The position numbers were made by a program, and so were the translations under genes. Below the pieces are notes generated by a model. The model was given only the letters and a program-made list of their open reading frames with translations, made no database searches and was not told the DNA's origin. From Sesamum alatum (lineage: Eukaryota > Streptophyta > Magnoliopsida > Lamiales > Pedaliaceae): DNA of 64,000 nucleotides. Below, in pieces: positions 23,763 through 36,370 of the stretch. The stretch spans positions 10,739,193 through 10,803,192 of the forward strand of contig JACGWO010000010.1 in NCBI GenBank assembly GCA_034509735.1. The letters are read 5' to 3'. Within the stretch, counting starts at the first letter, position 1, and every line of letters starts with the position of its first letter.

Positions 23763-26018
23763 TGAAAGAATCGGGTACGGTCCGGGAACGCAACGGAAGC
23801 GTAAAAAACGTTAATTTAAAGCATAATATTAAAACGGATTCAAAGGGGTGTTCCCTTTAAAGTTCCCGGGCGTTCGGTGTTTGTTAAAGCATAAATAAAA
23901 GAAGGAGAAGATGCTGGACAAATGGCTAAAGGAAGAAAACAAAAAGATACATGAAAATGTAAAGAAAACCAATCTTTGTTCGCTTTACGTAAAACAACTT
24001 CTACCGTTTCTCCTTTTCCGTTTCTCCTTGTATGTCCAGTTGAGAGCTCAAAGTAGAACTCTTCTAATTTGTCCACACCACACCATGGAAGAGTTCTCTA
24101 AACTATTGCTAGATAGTAGTAGAGAAAAAGAAGAAGAAGAAGAAGAAGAAGAAACAAACAACTCCAAATGAACACTATTGATTAGTGCTTTTGGAATGTT
24201 TTTTAGTTCAAACCTTTCCAAAAGGTATGAACACAAAAAGGAGAAAATTTAAGATATTTTGGAGAGTTTCTTGATGGAAAATTCATGCAAGACCAAGGCC
24301 TTCAAGTTATGTGAATTGTTTTGTGTATGTAGAGTTGTTGAATTAAAAATTCGACTTCTCTTGTCAACTTCCAAAGTAACCTACACACACACACACACCA
24401 TTATCTACATAACCATGCACCATTATAGTAAATAAAACCACCCACCAAACCATACAAAGGCTGGTCACATATGCCTCACATGTGCAAGATTTTAATTCTT
24501 TCTTCACTTGCTATAAATTGAATTTTTCCATGGACTAGGACTACTAGTCTTGGACGTTTATTTAATCTAATTGAATTAAGTCCAAACAAAGTCCATTGGG
24601 CATTAATTAATCCAATTAATCTCAATACCAATTGAAGCCCATATGTTTATTTAATCCAATTAAATAAACATAAGTCCAAACTCTAATTAATTGATCCAAT
24701 CAATTAATTAATCCAAACCTGATAAATTAATCCACATAATTTAAAGGTTCTAAGTCCAAAAATTAACTAATACAATTAATTAATTCTTGGACCATACATC
24801 CAATGGATTTCCCAATAAATGATCCAATCATTTATTTTTCTCCTTGAATTAATTTAATCCAATTAAATTAATTCGCTTCTTTTAGAATTAATTCTAAATT
24901 AATTCTACTAATTCCATAATGATTTGTGTGTGACTCTTTAGGCTCACCCTAAGCTAGACTTAGGCTTGTGTCGAACACAAGTGGTCAATTAAATCCAATT
25001 TAATTAACTGTTTTCCAATTAACCATTAATCGGAAAACGCCCGTCACCATGGGTGGCCGTCTAGCAACGGTCCATGGCACTAGAGACTAGGTGAATGTTG
25101 GCGTGAACATTTAGGCTCCTGATTACCATACGAGTACGGTCCTTCCATCATCCGTCTCCCGGTCTAAGTCTAGGGCATGGAATTGGGCGCCGGTTCCCAT
25201 CCTGGACTAGACAACTATGCTCAATAACTCGAGACACGTTTGCTCTATTGATCAACGTAGGAAACCATTCCCTACTCGACCAATCATTGTGGCCACACAC
25301 TCAAAGAGCTTAAACCGTCTCAGAGCACATAGGAGACTCGACTGTCATATTCTGACAAGTGACGGATCCTATCTTGGAATCTACTGTCCTCAATACATAC
25401 TCCGAATGCACTGGATAAGGCTTATGATGAACGTATCCCATATACGAACATCTCTTGCCAGACCCTAGATACAGCCTTCATATGCATGTGAGTGCCATGA
25501 TTCCTCAAGTCCGAGGACTAATCTCGTACTATCGGAGCCGGGAATTCCAGTCATACCGACCAAGCACCCAAGGCTTTCATATGACGATTCCCACGAGTCA
25601 GTTCAGTCAGCTGACACCCTTGTCAACTAACCCACTAACATTGCATAGACGTCCAACGTCTGTCACCAATGAAACACGACACTCATCCAATGAATGCAAT
25701 CCTCAGTGCAAGTCTCTATAGGACCCTTGATGCCCTGTCTCGAGGTCCTCAACTTGGAACATTCCAGACCAATCCTCAAAAGTTGGTTTCATAGCTGTCA
25801 TCCAATGCGTAACCCAACTACATGGGTTATCCAATTGGTCTGTGGGCATTTGTTGTGACGTTAAAACGCCGTTTAACATAATTAGTAAGCACAACAAACA
25901 TATACTGCCAAGGATGTATACTTACTATATTCATCGAGTAAATATTACTTTAATAAAGATTGCTAAATAGAACCCAAAACCGCCAATCCAATTGGCTTTC
26001 TGATCACCTATTCTAACA
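23763..26018 (-). mobile_element. 5' LTR of Copia Y (LTR3)
   Basis: 2,256 bp in minus orientation, starting TGTTAGAATAGGTGATCAG at 26018 and ending beside the primer site (ACCA in minus-strand complement at 23759-23762). Closely related to LTR2 but with scattered differences; the first 270 bp from the low end differ by several percent by eye. It carries a shorter GAA repeat at 24127-24152 and the conserved block at 25044-25081. Outside it, X integrase sequence begins directly, sharing an AACAA overlap at the join. Confidence 0.9.
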
Positions 26019-27147
26019 ACAAGGTCCGATTCCTCCTTTCAGACACACCATTCAACTGTGGTGTTCTAATAGGAGTCTACTGAGAGAGAATTCCATTCTT
26101 TTTTAGATAATCCGTGAATTCGCCACTTAAATACTCTCCACCTCGGTCCGACTGAAGGGCTTTGATCTTACGACCGGTTTGGTTCTCTACTTCAAGTCTG
26201 TATTCCTTAAACCTTCCAAAGGCTTCAAACTTGTACCTCATCAGGTAAACATAACCATACCGTGAGTGATCATCGGTAAAGGCTATGAAGTATGAGTACC
26301 CACCCTTAGCCTGAGTATTTAATGAACCACAGACGTCCGTATAGATCAAATCCAACAGACCGTTGGCTAGCGTGCTTTGTCCAACAAAGGGTTTCTTGGT
26401 CATCTTTTCCTTTAGATAGGATTCGCAGGTCGGTAGGTTGTCCAAATCATCTATTTCTAGACTTTTTGAGTCCACCAACCTCCTTATCCTATCCTTAGAA
26501 ATATGACCTAACCTCGCATGCCAAATCAGTGCATTATCTTGATTATCATATTTTCATTTGTATTTTTCAGTCATAATTCAATTAGACTATTGAAGTATGT
26601 ACAAACCATTCACCAATGTACCAAGCAAATGAGACACACCATCATTGATAATATAAAAACCATTTTTATTGATTGTGACAGAATAACCTTCCTTATCAAA
26701 GACGGGTACGGATACAATATTCTTAATCATGCTAGGTACATAGAAATAGTCATTCAGTACAGTCCTAACATGCTAGGTATATAGAAATAGTCGTTCAGTA
26801 CAGTCCTAATATGACTACTAATGGCTAATTCCATTGACCCTATAGCTTCCGCAGCAACAGCCTTGCCATCGCCTAGCCTCAGGATTATCTCATCCTTGGT
26901 TAGCCTTCTGCTTCTTTGCAGTGCCTGCAAATTATTGCAGATGTGAGTACCACACTCGGTATCCAATACCCATGAAGCAGAATTAGTTATCATATTTACT
27001 TCAACCAAAAACATACCTGGATTGGAGAGGAGTTGTGGGCACTCCCTCTTCCAATGCCCCTTTCCTTGGCAATGCATGCAGACATCATTTGGCTTGGACC
27101 GCTGAGAATCACGGGCCTTCTCTTTCCTTTTGCCCATTCCCACCGGA
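26019..27147 (-). pseudogene. Copia element X gag end, protease and integrase remains
   Basis: From the right: basic linker and zinc knuckle CMHCQGKGHWKRECP (near 27050-27090), then a protease site reading LDTECGTHIC where relatives have DTGCG, so the catalytic Gly is Glu. A 41-bp tandem duplication (26728-26768 and 26769-26809) disrupts the frame. Then comes integrase: SLEIDDLDNLPTCES, LIYTDVCG and QSDRGGEYLSG, which carry two of the DDE acidic residues, to about 26040. Sequence equivalent to element E 61200-61537 is missing between this piece and 16290, on the far side of the Y insertion. The left join of gag to LTR4 at about 27147 marks a further deletion. Confidence 0.85.
26728..26809 (-). 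repeat. 41-bp tandem duplication in X pol
   Basis: Two adjacent 41-base copies, each starting CATGCTAGGTA and ending CAGTCCTAA, with three differences by eye. It lies just after the protease domain. 41 is not a multiple of three, so it shifts the frame. Confidence 0.85.
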
Positions 27148-27868
27148 AGCATGAACGTGTCTCCGAGTGCACAGGAGATACCTCTGTCACATACTGACAG
27201 GAGACAAATCCTCTTATTGGAACCCACCGTCCTCGCTATACATTCTGACTACACTGGACAAGGCTTATAATGATCATCTTACAGAATAATCACCTCTCGC
27301 CAGATCCAAGATACAGCCATCATGTGTACGTGATTGCCATGGTTCCTCAAGTCTGAGGACTACTCCCATACTATCGGAACCGGGAAACTCCAATCATACC
27401 GACCAAGCCTCCAAGGCTTCCATATGATGATCCCCGCGAGTCAGTTCAGTCGACTCGACCCCAGTCGACCAACCCACCAAGATCGTATAGACGTCCCACG
27501 CCTGTTGCCGATGAAACATGGCACTCATCCAATAAATACGAATCTTGGTGCAAGTCTCTATAGGACTCTTGATGCCCTGTCTCGAGGTCCTCGACTTGGA
27601 AAGTTTTAGACCCAATCCTTTATCAGTTGGTTTCATGACCACCATCCAATGTGTGGCCCAACTATATGAGTTGTTAATCGTGGTATGTGGTCTTTGTTGT
27701 GATATATGTAAAATACCATTTTAACATATGGAAAATGAGCACAACAAAGAAGGCACCAATGGTAACGAATACTCATTTTATTCATTACATAATATTACAT
27801 TTCATCAAGTTGTCAAATAGGTTACAAAATGCCAAACCTATTGGCTTTCTTGTCACCTATTCTAACAG
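27148..27868 (-). mobile_element. Truncated 5' LTR of Copia element X (LTR4)
   Basis: On the minus strand it starts TGTTAGAATAGGTGACAAG at 27868 and matches the first ~720 bp of LTR1 before switching to gag sequence near 27147. The rest of the LTR, the primer site, the leader and the gag N-terminus are gone. Immediately outside lies GTATC, the same five bases as at 12294-12298. This pairs LTR4 with LTR1 as the outer ends of one insertion. Confidence 0.85.
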
Positions 27869-29244
27869 TATCTAGGTCCTGGTTGATGTAACTGTGCTAT
27901 AACGTGGTTGCCAAAAGCCGTGCACCAGTGCAGTCGTAACATACATAGAGGTTGGTGCATTCCAAGGATTCCATCGCCCATCATGAGATGATAGTGATCT
28001 CGTATATCCTCTGGACTATGTTCATCTACAGAAGTCTATGGCCACAACTCTTAACTAGATAGGAAAATAGTTTTCCATGTTGATTAATAAGAAACATAGT
28101 CAATAGTGGATACAAAGTTATCGAAGTCAAGTATGGGAACCGATTTAGAATTCCGTGTCCTAGACTTTGATAGGGAGATAGCTTGATAGAAGGACCGTAT
28201 CCACACGGTACGCTCAGTTAAAAGTTCACACCAATTTCACCTATTCTCCAGTACCATGGACCATTGCTAGACGGTCACCCATGGTAACGGGTACTGTTGG
28301 ACTAATTGAATATGATTTAATTAATCTAGACCAAGTTAGTTGTCGTATTAAATTGTATATGTGTACAAGCCCAAGTCTAGCTGAAGGTGAACCTATAAGG
28401 GCCACACACAAAACACTAATGATATTGTGGGAAAATTTAATTGAATTAATTTCAGAAGAAAGAGATGATTAATTTAAAGGAGTTCAAATTAATCATTTGA
28501 ATAATTGAATTATTCAATTGAGGCCCTATGTGATAGGAAATTAAAAGTGTTATTAATGGAATTAATTAAATATTTGGATTTTGGGATTAATTAATTTTAT
28601 GTCTAAGAATTAAATAAATATTTACTGTGGATTGAAATTAATGGATTATCAATTAATTACTAATTTAAAGTTAAAGTGTGTTTAATTTAAATTGTGGTCA
28701 AGCTTCAAGGGACCCTTAAGGGACCACAAGGGCTACCATGCATTAAAACCCTTGATTAGGGGTTTGCATCCTCATGAGTAGAGCTCACCTGTCCTTGACT
28801 TGAATGAACCACCACCTCTATATATAGAGGGTGTTGGACCCTTGGTGGATATATATATATATATTACTGAATTTTCTCTTATGTATCTATCTTCTTCCTC
28901 AAAAGTTGATATTTTTTTCATGTTTTTAAGAGCTTGAAATTCATCTCAATATTTTCTTAACTTTGTTCTTGTGTAGACTTAAAGAGACACAAGTTGGTGT
29001 TTTGTGTAGATTTGCTAGAGAGAGCATAACTTTGTTCTTGTGTGAAGAAACCATTATTGGAGGAGGGCTTTTGAAGTTAGGACACTTCACTTCTCTTAAA
29101 GAGGTATTTACCCTTTGACTTGCATCAACTAGTTGGTGTGCAAGTGAACAAATAACCCAATTGACGTAGGATATGATGTCGTTTAAATTTTTTATTTATC
29201 GCTTTCATTGCTCATTTTACGTTGCGGGCTTGTAGGATTCATCA
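27869..29244 (+). mobile_element. LTR Z, third segment
   Basis: Continues LTR Z after the X insertion. It contains TCTATGGCCACAACTC, the conserved CCATGGACCATTGCTAGACG block (28254 onward) and GTCTAGCTGAAGGTGAACCT, all in the order seen in the other plus-strand LTRs. A short AT repeat with TATATATAGAGG lies near 28815-28865. The end is probably near ATTCATCA at 29244. No primer site follows, so Z is best read as a solo LTR. Confidence 0.65.
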
Positions 29245-29253
29245 TTAATCTTA

Positions 29254-30548
29254 GGAAAAATTATTTTTTTGGTCCGCTAAGTTTACCCAATATTAGATTT
29301 AGTCCTATGACTATGCCCTTTGTTTATTTAGTCTAGTAAGTTACAAAATTGATGACATTTAGTCCGATTTAGGATTTTTAATAAATTTTCCAGCATGTAT
29401 TGTCGGAATTTGCCACGTGTGCATCGGAATTTCCAACTAGGCGAGGAATTGATGATGTGGTGGTGACGTGGCACACACATGAGTGATTAAAATTTTTTGT
29501 TGCTCATGGGATTTGAACTTGGATCTCTCAAAACAATATATGTTTCTTTTACCACTTGAGCAACAACCAATATATATACTATTTGCTCAATCATCTTGTA
29601 TAACCTAAATATCTGGAAATACTTTAATATAAAATTGATATTAATATTACTAAAAATTAAAAAAATAAACCTAAAAATACTGATATTGAATGATATAGTT
29701 TATTTTGTTATTCAAAAAAATATAATTAGTATTGATATTTATCTTAATAGTGGAATATTAACAAGAAATATATATATTAAAAACAAATTGCATATTTATT
29801 TTCATATGCTAATTTATATATATATTTTACAAACTAGCTTATATATAAAAATGCTTATATATAATATTTAAAATATTATTACATTAAAATTAATATATAA
29901 GCAGTTTTAAGTGTATAAATCATAACATATTTATTAATTTAATAAGAATTTATAAATCTTTCAGAAACATATAATATATTATAATAAATTTTAAAAATAA
30001 GAAATAATTATGTAAAATTATATAATTTAGCATATGAAAATTAATATATAATTTACATATATAATATCAATACTAATTATATTTTTATTGAATAAAAAGA
30101 TAAACTATATCATTAAATATCGATATTTTTAGGTTTAATTTTTTCTAAATTTTTTAGTAATATTAATATCAATTTTATATTAAAGTATTCTTAGATATAT
30201 AGGTTATACAAGATGGTTGAGCAAATAGTATATATATAGTTGTTGCCCAAGTAAAGAAGTATTTGTTGTTTTGAGAGACTCAAGTTCAAATCCCATGAGC
30301 AACAAAAAATTTTAATCACTCATGTGTGTGCCACGTCACCACCACATCATCAATTCCTCGCCCAATTGGAAATTTCAGTGCACACGTGGCAAATTCCGGC
30401 AATACATGCCGGAAAATTTATTAAAAACCCCAAATCGGACTAAATGTCATCAATTTTGTAATTTACTGGACTAAATAAACAATGGGCATAGTTACAGGAC
30501 TAAATCTAATATTAGTTAAATTTAGCGGACCAAAAAAATAATTTTTCC
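29254..30548. mobile_element. Palindromic Mutator-type non-autonomous element
   Basis: 1,295 bp flanked by perfect 9-bp duplications TTAATCTTA (29245-29253 and 30549-30557), the size typical of Mutator-like elements. Ends are GGAAAAATTATTTTTTTGG and its complement. Inverted similarity extends far beyond the ends: the word ACGTGGCACACACATGAGTG near 29468 is mirrored near 30325, and GATATAGTTTATTTT near 29692 near 30100. Nearly the whole element can fold back as two ~635-bp arms. No coding capacity is credible. It lies about 1 kb upstream of the TMN start codon. Confidence 0.9.
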
Positions 30549-30557
30549 TTAATCTTA

Positions 30558-31436
30558 TCCAAGCGGATGGAGAAGGGTACTTTTCAATTACACTTCCACA
30601 CGTGAAAATTAGCACTCTACTGTATTTATACTGTTTTATTGCTTTACTTATCCCAACTTTTTTATTCGTATGTTGATTTGAGTTTTGGAGTACTAACGAT
30701 TTTATTGCAGACTCAGTTTATAGCTTGCAAACCACGGCCCCAAGATCTTAAATTGGACTATTCAAGACAGTATTTTTCAATCACATCAATTATATAATAG
30801 CAAATATACCATGTATTTTTGTATTCTATATATATTTATATGTAGGCTAAAATATGTAAATAATAAGTATTTGTTCAAAAAATTAAATATATAAGCACAT
30901 CCAAACATATATATATATATATATTATAAATTTATAATTAATTTAACATTTCATAATAATAAATCTTATATAATGAGACTTTCTTTATTTTTTTTTTAAT
31001 TTTTAAGTTTCATTATTTACCAAATAATAAATGAGTAATTTAAAAAGAAATTGATTCAATTCATTTTCTTATTCATTCGGTATACCAAATATATTGATTA
31101 TATGTTAAAATTTCCTCCTTCTATTCAACTAATTAATTTATTTTATTCATACCCAAATTTATTTCAACATACCAATCGCATCTAATATTTATGCAACACT
31201 TGGAATTATCAATTTTGTTTGTTAAGTTTTGCTTTTAGTTAAAGTGGCAGCATTTTTCTGGGCTCCAGCTTCCAGCTATGTAGTCCCAATCGTATGCTCC
31301 CCGGCCTAACTCCGTTATCAAGTCCCCATCCTATGTCAACAGTTCGTACCCCACTCTCTCCTAACCGCGCGTGGTCACAGTTAAAATCTTCCCTTCGAAA
31401 TTCATCTACTAAATCAGATCCAGATCTGAGCTTCTC

Positions 31437-31474
<38 letters not shown>

Positions 31475-31574
31475 TCTTCTCTTACTCTCTGAAATCTCTG
31501 TTTCAGTACTGTAATACAGTTCTACTGAATTATAAGCCCATCCACACAGTAAGTGTGAGGTTTGTGAAGAAGAA
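30558..31574 (+). promoter_or_regulatory. Upstream region and 5' UTR of the TMN gene
   Basis: The distal part (30558-31200) is AT-rich with TA repeats near 30910. From 31240 the composition becomes more balanced. A CT dinucleotide repeat at about 31440-31468, common in plant 5' leaders, sits some 105 bp before the ATG. No convincing TATA box was identified. Transcription start is not determined. Confidence 0.5.
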
Positions 31575-34500
31575 ATGGCGAGGGGAGGAGGAGGGTGGCA
31601 TGTAGTCGTTTTGCTGCTGGTGTGCACCGCAATTGGGGTGAGATCGGATGCATCTGATCACAAATACAAGATCGGAGATGTGGTGCCGCTGTATGCAAAT
31701 AAGGTCGGGCCGTTTCACAACCCTAGGTAAATGTTTGATTTTTTGTTAGTGGTGATTAAATCTTCCGAGGCGCTGATTATACATGTTTAGATTTTGATCG
31801 AGAGTTTTAATTATGTAAATTGGGTGATCTTTTGTGTGTTATGGATTTGGTTGCTATTGTTGTCTTGTTGAGGATTTATGAGTCAACTGGGTTTTGTGAG
31901 CCTTGAGAATGAGAGAAGATCCTCATTTACTGCTTTTGAGATGGGCATTATTGAGGAAGGATTCAAGATTGGGTACGGTGGGGTGTTGTATTTGATTTTA
32001 CATGGTGGAAACTGGTAGCCACTGCAAAATGAGTCTTTGGCTGAAGAAGACAAACAACACGATGGACATCTGTAATGGATGTGGTTGCATCTAATTCCTG
32101 TATCGTGGTGTTTTACTTTGACTATTGTTCATACCGATATGTCCTTGTTCCTGCACAGAAAGTACATATCCGATATAAAAGCTATCATATTTAGTCTAGC
32201 TTCAATGCTCTACTAGTTCCAAGTTGGTTTTCTCATTAAAGAGAGAATCACATGATGGACTACCGACGAGTAGTTAATTTGTGATCCAGCTATAAGGTTC
32301 TGTTCTTTCGAAGACATTTTTCCGGTGAACCATGGTTATCTCTTTCATTCATCAATTACCCTTCTTTATCATCTTTTGGAGAGTTCCATTCAGTCAAATA
32401 CATCAAGAAAAATGTTCTTACACATATCTTGCAATGCTGGATCTTAAGAAATATATATTTGACTTGAGAAATCATCATAGGTGAAAGAGTGACAGTGAAT
32501 AGTAGGGAAGGGCAATACAAGTTGTATTCTAAATGAGCATGGATATATTCTTGCATAAATAGATGAATAACAGATATGTTTTACCAGCAATGTGGTAACT
32601 GTCAATTTGTCACAATGCCATATTGTTGAGTGAGGTTGATGGGAGATGATGAACTGCTTTATTTTGAGTAACAATACATCTGATTCTCTCATTGGTAGGA
32701 CTGGCTAGTGATGTGCCTTTTTTTCCTTTTTCCCAGAGTTGTAGCATTAGAACCCTTTATTTCTTTTGTAATGCTTACACTCTCTTATTTGTGCTTGATT
32801 CCAGTGAAACATACCGATACTTTGATCTCCCCTTCTGTTCACCAGGTATTTCATATTCTCACTTTTGTTCATCTTCGGTTAAGTCCATCTTTCCTCACAT
32901 GTTAACATGTCTTGTTTACAGGTGATGTGAAAGATAAAAGTGAAGCTCTTGGTGAAGTGCTAAATGGAGATCGTTTGGTCAGTGCACCATACAAGCTTGA
33001 CTTTTTAGTTGATAAAGAGTCCGAAGTCATCTGCAAAAAGAAACTGTCAGTGAAAGAAGTTGCTGAGTTTCGAAGTGCTGTTTCAAAGGATTACTATTTT
33101 CAAATGTACTATGATGACTTGCCCATATGGGGTTTCCTGGGAAAGGTTGATAAGGAAGGCAAAACTGATCCCAGCGAGTACAAATATTACCTATTTAAGC
33201 ATCTCCATTTTGAAATATTTTATAACAAGGACCGTGTGATTGAGATCAATGCACGCACCGACCCCAATGCTCTGGTGGATCTTACTGAGGATAAGGAGGT
33301 TGATGTTGACTTCATGTACTCTGCCAAATGGAAGGAGACTAACATAGCTTTTGAGAAGAGGATGGAGAAGTACTCTCATTCTTCTTCACTTCCTCGCCAC
33401 CTAGAGATCCATTGGTTTTCAATTATCAATTCATGTGTGACTGTTCTCCTTCTTACTGGATTTCTCGCTACAATTTTGATGCGAGTGCTCAAAAATGATT
33501 TTGTTAAGTAAGGATCTCTCCTTTTCTTCAATATTCAACAATGTGATGATATGCTAAGATCTCTACTAACATTGTCTTTTTTCTTTTTGGCAAAAGATAT
33601 GCCCATGATGAGGAGGCAGCAGATGACCAAGAAGAAACTGGGTGGAAATACATTCATGGTGATGTTTTTAGGTTCCCAAAGTACAAGTCTTTGTTTGCTG
33701 CTGCCCTTGGAAGTGGCACACAGCTCTTTACCCTGTAAGTAGGTCTTGGAGGTTTAGTTGTCTTCTTTTATGTTATTTGAGCAAGTCCTATTTATTGGTT
33801 GTTGGATTATGGAAGATTTGTTGGGGAAGCACTTAACAGCATTAAAATTTCATTTTCCAGGGCGACTTTCATATTCTTACTTGCTCTTGTTGGTGTATTT
33901 TATCCATACAACCGAGGAGCTCTTTTTACTGCACTGGTGGTGATATATGCTCTTACATCTGGCATCGCAGGCTATACAGCAGCCTCTTTCTATTGCCAGT
34001 TAGAGGGAACAAATTGGGTAATAAATTTGAACTGGGCACCATTTCTGTAGCTTCATCTGAAATTGACTTGTAGGTGCATGGCCTTTGTAGCAATTTCAAT
34101 GATTTTCCTGTGAAAATGCCTTCTGTGGCTTCACTCCCTGTGAATCTTGTTTAACATTTAAGTAAACAACCAAATATTTCTTTGTCTCTGTTCCACTTTC
34201 TCTGTCTCAATATAATCTTTTTTGACAGAATTCATCACACTTGATTATGTGGATGCTATTTGGTCAAACAACCTGAGGATATATGTTGCAGGGACTTCAC
34301 TTATGCTGGAGCTTTTTAGTTTTCTTGGAACTTTTTAGTTTTAAGAAGTCACTAATTTGTTTATTGCTTTCTGTCTTGGCTGTTTGCCTAGACTAAACTC
34401 TTTTCTTTAGTCTTTATCCTGATACAATGCCTAGATGGTGATTTGTGGATACTATCTGGTCAGTGAAGCTTAGGGGGGTTGATTTTGTGCAGCTTTGGCT

Positions 34501-36370
34501 TGAAAAGTTGGCATGTCTTTTGTATGTGTCAACAGTTCGGTTTGATTTTTAAGCTATGCTTTAAATAAGATTTGGACATTTTGCTAATGAAAAGACCCAG
34601 AATTAATTGAAGTCTTCTTTCAAAATTTTATCATGTTATTCTATCTTGAAAGGATTGAAAATGTTTTTAGCTTCAGTTAAATTGCTGACCTTTTTAGTTT
34701 ATTAGTCGGGAATAAATTAAAGAGATAGTAGAAAATTCTTGTTTGTATGCAATATATCTTTGCGTGCTTTGTGTCTGACATTTACTTCATTTTTTAACAG
34801 GTCCGGAATTTATTGTTGACTGGAGCCCTGTTCTGTGGGCCACTTTTTCTCACCTTTTGCTTCCTTAACACTGTTGCCATTGCTTACCATGCTACTGCGG
34901 CTCTTCCATTTGGTACCATAGTGGTAATATTTCTGATATGGGCCCTTGTGACATCACCATTATTAGTGTTGGGAGGAATTGCTGGGAAGAACAGCAAGGC
35001 CGAGTTTCAAGCACCTTGTCGGACCACAAAGTACCCTAGAGAGATTCCACCTCTACCTTGGTACCGTGGAACCCTGCCTCAGATGGCTATGGCTGGCTTT
35101 TTGCCATTTAGTGCCATCTATATTGAACTATATTATATATTTGCTAGTGTCTGGGGCCACAGGATATACACCATTTACAGTATTTTGTTCATAGTCTTCA
35201 TTATCCTCCTGATTGTCACTGCATTTATTACTGTGGCGTTGACATATTTCCAACTTGCTGCTGAAGATCATGAATGGTGGTGGAGGTATGTTACGATGCT
35301 GTATTACTAGATTGATATGCTAAATGCATGCTTTATGCTTTATTTATCATAGGCTTGTGTCAATTTCAAAGTTTGGGATTTTATTTGCTTGCTCTTTCCT
35401 TCTCGTGAGAGTTTTTGTTTCCTCCGGGTGGTGGTGGTGTTATTACCTGTTTTGCTTATGGAAGTGGTTTTACTTCTCTCCATATTATCGCATGCAAGCC
35501 TTACCCTATTCCTCTCTTTGATCGGAATAGGACGGCGCAGATGAAATGAAATAAATGTATGAATTAAATTGGAATTATGGACCAATTTGTTTGACACCTT
35601 ATCGCTTATCTGCTTTACGTCAATTTATCCTGTGGCAGTGGTGCATTGTAACAGCAAAAATGAACAATTAACTTTTTAATGCTGACACAATCTTACTCTC
35701 CGTCCCAGCCCCAAAACTCAATCAGGGAATGGTGGTTGCATTCCACTTAGTTTTTTTAGTTGTCAGGTTTTTTGAACCCTTCCTCGTGCATTAGTTTGGA
35801 CATGTCTTAAGAAGCATATACTCACCTTATGCATTAGCTATTTGTTAGCTCAAGTTGAATGGCCATAACATTGAATTAAATATATCAGACCGCTGCAGTT
35901 CTTTAATTTGCTCCTGCCTTTAAAGTGCTGTGGAGCTTTTAGTTTCTGTCATGTAAATAAACTTATCAGATCAAGCAGGTTTTTGCTTTGCATCACAAAT
36001 TGTTCTCTGCTTCATTCTCTATGTTGAGTGTTGTAAAATTATTGGATTAATATATATTTCTTCTATTTCCATTTGCACATGATGAATGTATCAGTTGAAC
36101 TGTTGACCTGTGCCTCACTATCCTCATTTGGTTTTCTCTCATCTTATCAGATCTTTCCTTTGTGGTGGATCTACCGGCTTGTTTATTTATGGCTACTGTC
36201 TGTATTACTACTATGCACGGTCGGATATGTCGGGCTTCATGCAGACCTCATTTTTCTTTGGTTACATGGCTTGTGTATGCTACGCTTTCTTCCTAATGCT
36301 TGGGGCTGTAGGTTTCCGTGCTGCTCTGTTCTTTGTCCGTCACATATATCGCTCGATAAAGTGCGAATGA
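31575..36370 (+). CDS. Transmembrane nine superfamily (TMN/EMP70) protein, seven exons
   Basis: Exons 31575-31726, 32805-32845, 32922-33507, 33597-33734, 33861-34017, 34801-35285 and 36151-36370 join in frame with GT-AG introns to encode 592 residues, a normal length for the family. Residues 1-24 form a signal peptide (VVVLLLVCTAIG). The lumenal domain follows, with HKYKIGDVVPLYANKVGPFH, SETYRYFDLPFC and YYFQMYYDDLPIWGF. The first membrane helix is near 230-251 (WFSIINSCVTVLLLTGFL). Eight more hydrophobic segments run from about 290 to 585. The end RSIKCE has the KXE-type C-terminus reported to bind COPI and retain plant relatives in the Golgi. It closely resembles Arabidopsis TMN2-4-type proteins by recall. 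Proteins of this group sit in Golgi/endosomal membranes. All splice phases agree and no stops interrupt, so the gene looks functional. Confidence 0.97.
31727..32804 (+). other. Intron 1 of the TMN gene
   Basis: GT at 31727 and AG at 32804; it splits the Ser codon before ETYRYF. At 1,078 bp it is the longest intron, a common position for a long regulatory intron in plants. No gene or transposon ends were seen inside it. Confidence 0.85.

Noticed and set aside
29596..29871. 91-codon Ile/Tyr/Asn-rich frame inside the palindromic element
   Set aside because: Low-complexity AT-rich sequence within a hairpin element; no sign of coding constraint.
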